A DNA stretch of 64,000 nt, taken from Macrolepiota albuminosa. Taxonomy: Eukaryota > Basidiomycota > Agaricomycetes > Agaricales > Agaricaceae. Position 1 is the stretch's first letter; every line of letters starts with the position of its first letter. Shown in pieces: positions 22,932-32,479 of the stretch. The translations under genes and the position numbers were made by a program. Below the pieces are notes generated by a model, which saw only the letters and a program-made list of their open reading frames with translations, had not been told where the DNA came from and did no database searches. Location of the stretch: assembly GCA_027475525.1 (NCBI GenBank), contig JAMWFC010000116.1, positions 2,045,826-2,109,825 of the forward strand, given 5' to 3'.

Positions 22932-23090
22932 AAGCTAGCAGAACCAAAGTACTATCGGAGGTCAACCTCGTGCCAAGTGTGTGACGTCGACGACATCCTT
23001 CAAGACGAAACTAAGCATGATCTCAGGGTCGTTGTGACCAAACAAATCATACCCTATCTCGTTTACGATAACAGCCTTCAATCAGACCCG

Positions 23091-23244
23091 GTCAATACGT
23101 CCCGAGACTCGAGTACAATAAGGAAAACCCTAGCGCAAGCCGAGTCTATGAAGAAAGCGGCTTTTATGTCAATACGTCCCGAGACTCGAGTACAATAAGG
23201 AAAACCCTAGCGCAAGCCGAGTCTATGAAGAAAGCGGCTTTTAT
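23091..23244. repeat. 77-bp tandem duplication 6
   Basis: Copies 23091-23167 and 23168-23244, identical, in the gene-poor region. Confidence 0.95.
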
Positions 23245-23585
23245 GTGGGTTTCTAATGCCAAAAGTCGAAAATGAATCCATTGCGGCTAATTATAAGCAC
23301 GGCGAATCACCGATCACAGACAAAGAAAATGATGCGGGAGGTATAGAAATCTCAAAAGACTACGTTAATTCCTACGTTATGTAGTGGACTAAAATGGCTG
23401 TCAACTGATGAATTAACAGCGCGTCAGTCAGTGAAGTCGCTGAAGGCCTAGAATGAAAACAAGAGCGAAATTCACCATGACGACACTGAAGAAAGCACGG
23501 CTTCGGTTGCCTTAAATACGCCAGCGTTGCAAGTCAACTCATTCGTACCGTCTGTCAAAGATCCGACAGACCAATGCTGTGTGAA

Positions 23586-23738
23586 CCTTGTACGAACTTG
23601 GTGTGAAGATGAACTTTCATCGACCAATCGAGCTTCACTGGATTTCTGATGCTGTATTCCTGCCTTGTACGAACTTGGTGTGAAGATGAACTTTCATCGA
23701 CCAATCGAGCTTCACTGGATTCTGATGCTGTATTCCTG
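23586..23738. repeat. 77-bp tandem duplication 7 (imperfect)
   Basis: First copy 23586-23662, second from 23663. The second copy has two T instead of three near 23721, the one imperfect pair found in this window. Confidence 0.9.
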
Positions 23739-23777
23739 CTGTACGAATGACACCAGATACCTAAAAAGTACCGGCAT

Positions 23778-23931
23778 GACAGTTCAAATATTCATCCGCC
23801 AAATCGCGTCCGTGTCTGTGGTAATCACGTAATTATCAGGAAAGGAGGAACCTCGACAGTTCAAATATTCATCCGCCAAATCGCGTCCGTGTCTGTGGTA
23901 ATCACGTAATTATCAGGAAAGGAGGAACCTC
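23778..23931. repeat. 77-bp tandem duplication 8
   Basis: Copies 23778-23854 and 23855-23931, identical; third duplication within 850 bp. Confidence 0.95.
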
Positions 23932-26746
23932 AAAACAGCTGCTGTCAAGAAATAATCCAGTCTCACGGAACCCCAGCGATTGCACCAAATAATGAATCCA
24001 ATGCTCCTGTCCAGACCTAAATGGCTCGTAACGTTATGATTATATGCGCAGAGCAAGACAGAAGTTGAGAGCTCAAAAAATGTGAACATCCAGGAAAGTT
24101 GAGGTGTAGTCCAAATAAAATCAACTACCTACATGAAACGGCTGTCGAGTTTTGGTAATTCAATGGATGCATACTCATTCAAGAAAATAGGAGTAAGAAG
24201 ATCTTCCACGTTTCTGAATTGTTCAAGAATACTTGTCTGACGCCGCACTTGTTACGAGGAAGAAAATCGGCACTGCCATGAACTGCAGAAACGATTGCGA
24301 GCAAGGTATTGTAGGATATATCTTCCCGCAAGTCTGATCACTTCTTACCACTGTCTTCAAAGACTAGCCACAGGGTGAGATAACGTTCCTGCTTTCGATG
24401 ACATCCTGGTCACGAACGTTTAATAAATTGATGTATTTATGTTACCAACAAAGTCTTACGGAAATCCTGCATAATGATGCAGGAAAATGAACACGCCACT
24501 CCCGAAGTAGGAAATGTAAGTCACCAGATAGGTCAAAGGACTCACAGTGCTGTATCTATCATTCTGGTCAGAATGGAATGCATGTGAATGACACATGACG
24601 GCATCAAGAACTTCGGTCCTTTACAAAGCGCTGAATAGCAGGGTGTCCGAACCAAATTACCTATGAACAAGGTTCATTTTGACCCCGAGATTTTTCCACA
24701 GCAATAGCGCTCAACATGCAAAGATGGCCGAGCACCCGAAGGACAATGCTAAATTCGGGCGAATCCAAGATATGTACGAGTTTGAAGCGCTAACTTCACA
24801 AGGTTGTAAGAATGTGTAAACACGTTAAAAATGGTATGACCAGAGGCCGGGTCCAATAACATGATACTGAAGCTAACATAACGTTCAGCTTGGGCAAAAA
24901 GTCGCAAATCAAAAGAAAAAAAATAGCCACCTACATCTAACAATGAGCATTTGCAATAATGCTACAGTACGAAAATTGCATGAGCACCCAATTTTCAGTA
25001 CTCGTTGACGTTAGGGAAATGCCGATCAAGGTCGAAGCGTAATGACTGAAGACAGATTAAAATATAAGGGGTTTGTCACGGATGGCATTTATAGGATAGC
25101 AATATGGAGGAAAGAGATGGATCCAAATATGTCCCGACCATCGCAGACCGTTGAACAGAGATGCCCGCACCTCATGCCCTTTTGATTCCGATTGCAGCCG
25201 TGGTGGAGGCCACCAGATCGCACTGTAAGCAGAACTAATAAGTAGTTGATTATGTACAGTTCCGAATCTGTTGATGACAGTCAATGAAGGGAACGCCAAA
25301 TAGAGGCGCACCAAGATCATCTGTGACACAATAACCAGAACCCTCACAGCCTTTGTTCAGGGCCTCAGTATATCTCTACAGCACAGGCAAGTTCCATTCC
25401 ATCCGCACGCTGTATCACACCCGCACGTAAGGTGAATGAGTATGTTCGACAATAAATTGTTTGCCGGTCGGAAACGAGAATAACGGGGACTGCTACTTAA
25501 TTTGATTTGTAGGATGTTGGTTATCTTCACAATACGTACTTGAGCAGGGGAAGAGGAAATCCTCAGAATATCCGGTAAAAAAATCAAGCTGCCCTACCCA
25601 AGGAATCACAATCGAAGGAACTGGCCAAATAAACCTGTCTCAACGTCATTGGGCTGAAGCGGTGATTCAATCACTTAGACTATGAGGAAATATTAAGAAG
25701 AGATAACATAAGGTGCTAGTATCGTACCGCGATACACAATAGAGAGGTTTCACTTACCTGTAAGATTTCCACTCAGGATTGTCATTGGTGATAAGGCACT
25801 TCATGAAGCATTCATAAAGGAGATCTCTTGTCCCTGATCTGGAGAAGAAAAACCCACGGGGAAGAAGGCGAGAACTGACCAAAGGGCTATCAATCGAGAA
25901 ACGAGTTGAAGATACCATGAAAACATGCCAGAATCGTCCTGTCATGCTGATTTCGAAGAGGCAATACAATGTTTCGAGATGCTGAAAACTGATTCGAGTC
26001 CGACAGAGCGCGTCGATTTACATCCACTATCTCCTAGGAAGCCAATGGACCTATTGAAGAGACTGTTGGTGAAAAAGAATTTGATAATCTTGCACCATCC
26101 TTCCTCGAATACCTAACCAGACCTAGAAATTTGAGTAAAACCAGGGCTTGCCCAAGGAGCTTGCTTGGAGATGGCTTAGGACTTGGTGGCCCTCCTTGAA
26201 GTGCATTTTTTTTTTGGAACACAGAGTCCATTATCCAGGATTCTAATCCATTACTTTGTCAAGGTGTTAGTTTGAACCTTAGGCCTTAGGCCTTGACCTT
26301 TGTACAAATCATTTGTGTTGGGCTTTTTCTTTAAAACTTGAACTATTATTGAACGCAAAAGTTTCAACTCCTCCACCCATGAGCCTCGAGACCGAGAGCG
26401 ATATTTTCCTAGCATGAGTATGTACTTGACATCGGAGTCACAGACGATGTGCTAATGGCTTGAGGGAGAAGTGCTCCAGAAAATGCTTCGAATGACAAGG
26501 CACAGTGTCAACCGCATTGTTCATCGACCTCGGATCAGTTCTCTGGTGCATGGCTAAGAGTCTGGTAAACGGATATAATAAAAGTATCTGCGGAGGGCCC
26601 GTGCTTGCAGCATAAGCAGAGGAAAAATACAAACAGAGCGTGAGGCAGGTACACTCAACGCTATTATGTATGAGCCTCCGAAGCAAATACATATTTATTG
26701 AGTCAACTTCAGCTGATTATCTTTATTATTACAATGTCGTTCTGAA

Positions 26747-28885
26747 ATGCGCTGCTCTAGAGGATACCACATACGTATTACAGTTCAACGCAAGTCAGAA
26801 CTACCGCAGTCTCAACCTCAAGTTGCAGATTCCTTTATACCTTCTCGATTATTCCAGCGTTTGCCTGCACACAGGGTCCGCAAGAAGCCCCCTGTAGATC
26901 AGTGCAATCCCCAGTCTAAACCTCCAAACAGAGACTATCGCTTTGGGCCTATTCAGATAGATTGGGTCGACTTTGAGGATATGAGTAAAGTGCCGTTCAC
27001 AGTAGGAAAGGAGAGAGAAACCAAAGGAGGTTCGACTATTGTTCGCTTTGTCGTGATGGTCCAGGAGCCTTACACTAAAGCAGGAACTCTTCAGGCAATA
27101 TTTGTCCCGCAAACACGAAACAAATCTGGGACCACTAATTTGCCTGAAGGAATAGTCCATGTTTTCCGAGAGTCTGCGGCTAAAAACACGTCACAAGAAG
27201 TTGAAGTCGTGCCTCCATCGCCTTCACCAGCAAATGACGACTCTGACGGTGTCATGCTTGGAGTCCTTGCAGTACCAGCTTACATGACTCCTTCGGACTT
27301 TTTGACATTTGTCGCACCTGCAGCGCAAGGTATGGCTCACCTTCGTCTCATTCGGTTTACATGACTCCTTCGGACTTTTTGACATTTGTCGCACCTGCAG
27401 CGCAAGGTATGGCTCACCTTCGTCTCATTCGGTGAGTATCGACATTAACCGAAACATGACCAGCTTGACAGTCATTCATTCCAGTGATTCTGCACACAAT
27501 CGTTCCATTGCAGTTATCAAATTCTTGAATCCTGCCGATGCCGCCGAATTCGTTGAGCTTACAATGGCAAGCCTTTCAATTCTATGGATGTCAGTATTGT
27601 CATATTTAGTCTGAGCTTTGCCTCTCAAATAGCAACTTGATAGCCTGAAACCTGCAATGTTGTCCATGTTTTATCCGTGGTCGTCGATACGGAAGATTTG
27701 GCTTCCCAGACGATACATAAGATAGGTTCTTCGCAGTCCTCCATGTATGAGCTCCCGACATGCCCGGTTTGTTTGGAACGAATGGACGCAGCCATTACTG
27801 GCTTGATTACCGTACCATGTTCCCATACCTTCCATTGCCAGTGTCTGAGCAAATGGGGGGACAGCCGGTCAGTTTTTGCAGTGAACCAGGATACTTTCTC
27901 GTCTCATCTCATTTGTCATAGGTGCCCTGTTTGCCGATATTCACAAATCCTTCAATCATCTCACCCTACATCTTCATCCGCCCGCTCAACTTTGCCAATT
28001 CCGTTTACCAACCCTTCTACGCCCACTCTTTCCTCGTGTTCATCCTGTTCGTCGACAACCAATCTCTGGATCTGTCTCATTTGTGGTAACATTGGTTGTG
28101 GACGATACGGACGAGCGCACGCACATGCTCACTACCAGAGTACAACTCATCTCTATGCATTGGAACTTGAAACGCAACGCGTATGGGATTATGCCGGTGA
28201 CGGTTATGTACATCGGCTGATCCAGAACAAGGCGGATGGAAAGCTTGTCGAGTTACCTAGTGCTGCCTCGTCCGCTGGTCTTCCACCGAGAGATGAGAGT
28301 TTGGGCCCAACCCAAGCAGACGCTCTGACTGCGGAGAAGATCGAGGCTATAGGAATCGAGTATTCCTATCTTCTCACTTCGCAGCTTGAGTCTCAACGGT
28401 CCCACTACGAGGACGAAGCAAAGGAGTTGAAGAATCAAATAACTTCTTTAAAAGAACAGGTGGAACGGCTGAGTCAACGGCTTGAAGAGGAAGCAAAGAG
28501 GAAGGATGACGAGGAACAAGGACAGTTGGCGGCTGCTCTGAAGGGAAAAAACCGCGCGGAGGCTCGTGCGGAGAAAGCCACCGAGTTAGCCAGGAGGTTG
28601 GACAAGGAGTTGAAAGAAGAAAGGGCAGTCAGTGAGGGCTTGATGACAAAAATGAATAGTATGAAGGACAAAGTAGAGCGTGCGGATGCAGATAAGGGAG
28701 AGGGCCTTGCTAAGATTCGCGAACTGGAGGAACAGATGAGGGACCTCATGTTTTTCCTGGAAACACGGATGAAAATCGAGAGCGGTGAAGGTCCAGAGGC
28801 CGAACTAGCTGGAGGCAGCGTCGAAGTTTCCTCCCCTGTAGACGCCTCCCGCGAAACGAAGAAAAAGAAACCCCGGAAACGCTGA
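26747..28885 (+). CDS. ETP1: BRAP2/Etp1-type RING and UBP zinc-finger protein
   Basis: Homologue of mammalian BRAP2 (IMP), a RING E3 ligase that binds polyubiquitin and scaffolds signalling; the yeast protein Etp1 acts in ethanol tolerance. Exons 26747-27431, 27485-27589, 27644-27867 and 27922-28885; after removing one 77-bp copy the product is about 633 aa. N-terminal BRAP2 domain ends MAHLRLIR..SAHNRSIAVIKFLNPADA. The RING finger starts CPVCLERMDAAITGLITVPC and ends CPVCR; the UBP finger has WICLICGNIGCGRYGRAHAH and RVWDYAGDGYVHRL. A long coiled coil follows, then a KKKKPRKR tail. One base is missing near 27560 (before YNGKPFNSM). A 54-nt intron lies inside the RING; retained, it would add 18 residues in frame. 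Confidence 0.93.
27280..27433. repeat. 77-bp tandem duplication 9
   Basis: Copies 27280-27356 and 27357-27433 lie within the first BRAP2/Etp1 coding exon. As given, the extra copy shifts the frame and introduces a stop. Confidence 0.95.
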
Positions 28886-29025
28886 CATTCAATCCACTCT
28901 GAGTAGTGTACGACGTGCTGATGATACCTTATGATACATTTAGTCTCTCCCGGAAACGCTGACATTCAATCCACTCTGAGTAGTGTACGACGTGCTGATG
29001 ATACCTTATGATACATTTAGTCTCT
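28872..29025. repeat. 77-bp tandem duplication 10
   Basis: Copies 28872-28948 and 28949-29025 span the stop codon and 3' flank of the BRAP2/Etp1 gene; the coding sequence is not altered. Confidence 0.95.
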
Positions 29026-29145
29026 CTCAGCCGGTCAAATTACGATCGGCCCATTTTTTCATGCTCGGTACAGTGGCTGATGATGCATATAAAACCGGTC
29101 TTGGAATTTTCTTCTGCTATGTACATAACGTAAATTAGGGTACCC

Positions 29146-29654
29146 ATGGCCACCGGCATCCTTTCACTGGATAACGTTACTTTGTCCGAGCTGCGTTCGA
29201 ATTTTGTCTTGATTACTTCGACATATGACATATGGAAAGAGGTCTATGCAGCCTCTGGATTCATGACGCCTTTATCACTTCGTCAAGTATGATATAGATC
29301 CAAGCGGCCTTCAAGTTGCAATTGATCTCTGTCATTTATGTACTGGCCTCTTGTCAACAGGATGTTTACCAGAGTTGGAGTTCGCGTCTATATGGCTTAC
29401 CCGGGTGCAAGGAAACCCAACAACTTGGCAAAAATGATTTGGTCAAAGTGTATAGGTATGACGATACCAAACTCGAAAAGGCTTCTGTCGCGCTGCCTAA
29501 CCGCTGTGAGTCTGAGGCGCGGAACCGTCGTAGTAGGATAATGCAGTTGAGATTAATTCTAGCCACCGGTAAGAACAAACCCAAATGGCGTTCATGGCAT
29601 CCATTTCATTACTCAAGTCCAGAGAAAGACGTCTTCGAAAATGATTCTTCGTGA
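29146..29654 (+). CDS. Small protein of unknown function
   Basis: I do not recognise this one. Two exons, 29146-29286 and 29361-29654, join in phase 0 to 144 aa. The protein starts MATGILSLDNVTLSELRSNF, contains an aromatic, charged middle (DVYQSWSSRLYGLPGCKETQ, DDTKLEKASVALPNRCESEA) and ends in a basic, Trp-containing stretch followed by an acidic tail. There is no signal peptide or membrane segment. A good donor (GTATGA) and acceptor (CAACAG) flank the intron, and both exons keep one frame, which supports a real gene. It converges on the Ste50-type gene. It may be lineage-specific. Confidence 0.5.
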
Positions 29655-29902
29655 AGCCAACATCTATATGTAAACGTACACTACAGCGAATGAACTCGTT
29701 CGCCTCGCAAAAAGCACGACGCACGAAGCATGCATCTAGTCCCATCAATGACCAGGTGGCAGTAAATGAATGAGTGAATGTGCTAAATAATACAAGAAAA
29801 ACGTGCAACGATGGATGAATGAAAAATGATATCAATAATTGGCGCGAGTGTCACTGTCACCAAATGTGGGGGTGGCCAGAGGTATATCAGAAATTGAAAA
29901 CA

Positions 29903-32396
29903 TTAGGTAAGGGGAACAGTCAACCGCGTCTGATTAGTTGGAAACGCGGAGGACATGGGTGAAACCTGTGGTTGAATGGCATCGTCAGACGATGAGTGCA
30001 AATGCGATGGAACACTGCTATTTGGTGTCGCTGGGACGGCGCCAGGTTGCCCGACTTTGCCGATGAACCACGACTGTGGAAGAGGTCATGAAAACCTCTC
30101 TGAAGAAAAAGAAAACTCTGAGTGGCTTACTGGAACCCATCCACGATCACCCCCATCCTCTTTGACAGCCTAGAAAGAGTGTAATGTTCAAACCCCAACC
30201 CGTCGCGTGAGAGTGGGTGATAAACTTACATATGACCAATGATTGTATCGTTTAAAAACCCTTAAAGAATCATCTTTCACCAAGTCAAGCTCTTCGTCAC
30301 CCTTCTTGGTGTAATCCATCAACGCAATACCAGGGAAACTTGTCGAAATGATACTTAGAGGCAAAATCGGCGTCTTTGATGCGCCCCCGTCTGACGTCGA
30401 ACTGCCTTTAGCAGCTGTCGCTTCTGCAATGGCAGACGCAACGGGCACATTAGTCTCCAGCAAGCATCCTGCTGGAACCCAGCCTTGCTTATCTGGTTCG
30501 ACAATACCCGAACCTGTAGGATCGTGTTGGACTATCCACCACCCTCGAGCACGAGATAAAATGACAAAGGTGTCTCCGACAACAACATCAAACTCGTCAT
30601 CCTGCTCCGCCATGTAGGGATAAATAGCAACAGCGTACGATATTGCGTTAGTCGACACAGGAACGTCTCTTGCGCTGACACTCGCGCTTGGGAGCGACTC
30701 TATTGGATCAGGTGTTTTTGGCTTTGTCTCATGATCATTAGTTGACGCAATGGCTGTGGAACCACTCATATTAGTGGCAGTGGTAGCAACTGTGGAAGTC
30801 GACGCCGTTGAAGACCTTGTTGCGCTTGCAGATCCCAAAGAAAACATGTCGTCACCTCTTGTGCTCGTATCATTGGCTGGTGACATGACACTAGGTTCTG
30901 GCCACCCAGGCTGTGGAGTTGATGAAGACCCAAGAGAAGCAGATGACCCTAGCGGAGTTGTGGCTGATATATCTTGAACTTCTAGCCGTGGCGGTCGGTA
31001 GGTCCAGGTTGGGGGAGAAGATTTACCATGACCTTGAGTTGCAGATGTTGTGGTAGTGTCAGCAGAGATAATAGATGATGCCTTTCGGGCTGCGTGCTTC
31101 TGCTGGGCAACGGCGATGGGTGAACGGATATCTTTAATGTGCTTCAACATAAAGACAGGATTCTTTTTGGAGTCCTTGAGCTTTTGAAAGAGGAGCAAGG
31201 GTTTTTCGTCATAAGATAAACATCGGTCTATGCGGTTACCTAGTTGACGCTATGTCAGGGGATTGAGTGAGTACGTCATAGCGTGGTGACATACCTGGTG
31301 AACCATAGCAAATGAACATGGCATAATTTTGCCAATTATCGTTGTTGATGCGATATTTCTTGAGGGCAGCAGGAAGAACCTTCCATGTAGGGTCCTCCAG
31401 GGTGATCTTGAAACTCTTGTTCAAATTATCAGAACTCTCTTGTCGGTGAGGCTTGGGAGTTTGAGGCGTTGGACTCAAATTGCCACCCGACGTGTCCGTT
31501 ATAGACACGGGAGGAGGTCGATGCTTCTCAAGGGAAGACATGGACGGATGTGAACCAGCCTGTGAGCCGGACTGTGATGGGCCTGTATTGCTTCCATTTC
31601 GACCTATAGGCGGGACATCATGTTCGAGCTGCTGCGGTGAAGGATGAGGAGAGTCGAAAGCTTGATCAAGTTTGGTGGGTGAGGTTTGCGGTTTGACAAA
31701 TTGAGCCCATTTAAATGAGGGTTGTCGACGGAGTGCAGTCGATGACTCTTCCTGTGACTGAACACGGGGATTAAAACATTCAGACATTGGCGCGCCTGTA
31801 CGTACATTGCGTGATACAGAGTTTCGGAGTGAATGGAATTCGTCGGCTAGTGACTGTAAGGTGTTGTTCAGAGTGCGATTGTCTTCCTCCAGAGTGTGTA
31901 TGCGCTGTGCTATAGATAAAGTTACAAAGGTGCTTCTTGGACACGGGGTCTAGAACGTACCCTGATCTGTGACCATGTTGTACAAATTCTCAACAGTGCA
32001 ATTGTTTTCTGCTCTTTCCGAGGCCTCCGCTGGTATTGGAGTCAGTCGCTGGCCAGTGACAGAGCAGACAGCTCACAAGGGGGGACATAGTGATCCGAAT
32101 CAATAGGAACACCGTGGGCAATTTTGAGGAGGTAGACAGCCTTAAGAATGGCAAGCCTTTGGCCTATAGTTGCGATACCAACACCCTTGAGGCCCTCCGG
32201 GTCGAGCAAGCAAAGAACATCGCCGGAAATATTATGTTCTAGTGACGGAGTGAGATAAACGCTGAGATAGAGAAGAAATGGCGACGAGACCTCGTATCTG
32301 GCTCTCGTACTGTGGATAACCAAGAGAAGAGAGCCAGTTGTGTACGTCGGACTCATCCCAGTCGGTGATGTGGCGTTCCGGGGCAGACTCGCCCAT
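29903..32396 (-). CDS. Ste50/Ubc2-type MAPK adaptor (SAM-RA-SH3-SH3)
   Basis: Adaptor that tethers the Ste11-type MAPKKK to upstream Ras/Cdc42 and sensor modules in pheromone, filamentation and osmotic signalling. Exons in coding order: 32396-32291, 32238-32077, 32029-31961, 31909-31806, 31757-31295, 31239-30230, 30169-30131, 30073-29903, giving 707 aa. SAM domain about 10-80 (WDESDVHNWLSSLGYPQYES; GDVLCLLDPEGLKGVGI), coiled coil about 95-145, RA domain about 250-350 (FKITLEDPTWKVLPAALKKY; KPLLLFQKLKD), first SH3 about 500-570 (AVAIYPYMAEQDDEFDVVVG), second SH3 about 605-660 (IALMDYTKKGDEELDL; GWVPSWFI). The added C-terminal SH3 pair is the basidiomycete form seen in Ustilago Ubc2, absent from yeast Ste50. 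An upstream in-frame ATG at 32453 exists, but 32396 fits the SAM start better. Confidence 0.92.
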
Positions 32397-32479
32397 GGCA
32401 GTCGAAGCGGATGTGGCGACCAACTCCAGCTCAAGACAGAAAGGGAAGGTCACGTGTATTATCTAATTATAACTTGCTT
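32397..32479. promoter_or_regulatory. 83-bp divergent promoter interval
   Basis: Only 83 bp separate the start codons of the Ste50-type gene and the plus-strand gene at 32480, so their promoters and leaders must overlap. Confidence 0.6.

Larger units (their letters stand above)
22932..26746. other. Gene-poor region with clustered duplications
   Basis: Nearly 4 kb without a gene I can support. Plus-strand open stretches at 22977-23165 (CDVDDILQDETKHDLRV..), 23263-23380 and 23440-23650 (acidic, Ser/Thr-rich) may be exons of a disordered protein, but stops and three 77-bp duplications prevent joining them. From 24100 to 26700 only scattered open frames and low-complexity AT-rich DNA are seen, including short CCTTAGG repeats at about 26278-26300. 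Confidence 0.35.

Noticed and set aside
27580..27615. Separate short gene at the end of the 27309-27614 open frame
   Set aside because: It is BRAP2/Etp1 exon sequence in a frame displaced by duplication 9.
32397..32453. Upstream ATG at 32453 for the Ste50-type gene
   Set aside because: It would add a hydrophobic leader unlike known SAM adaptors and leave only 26 bp to the divergent gene.
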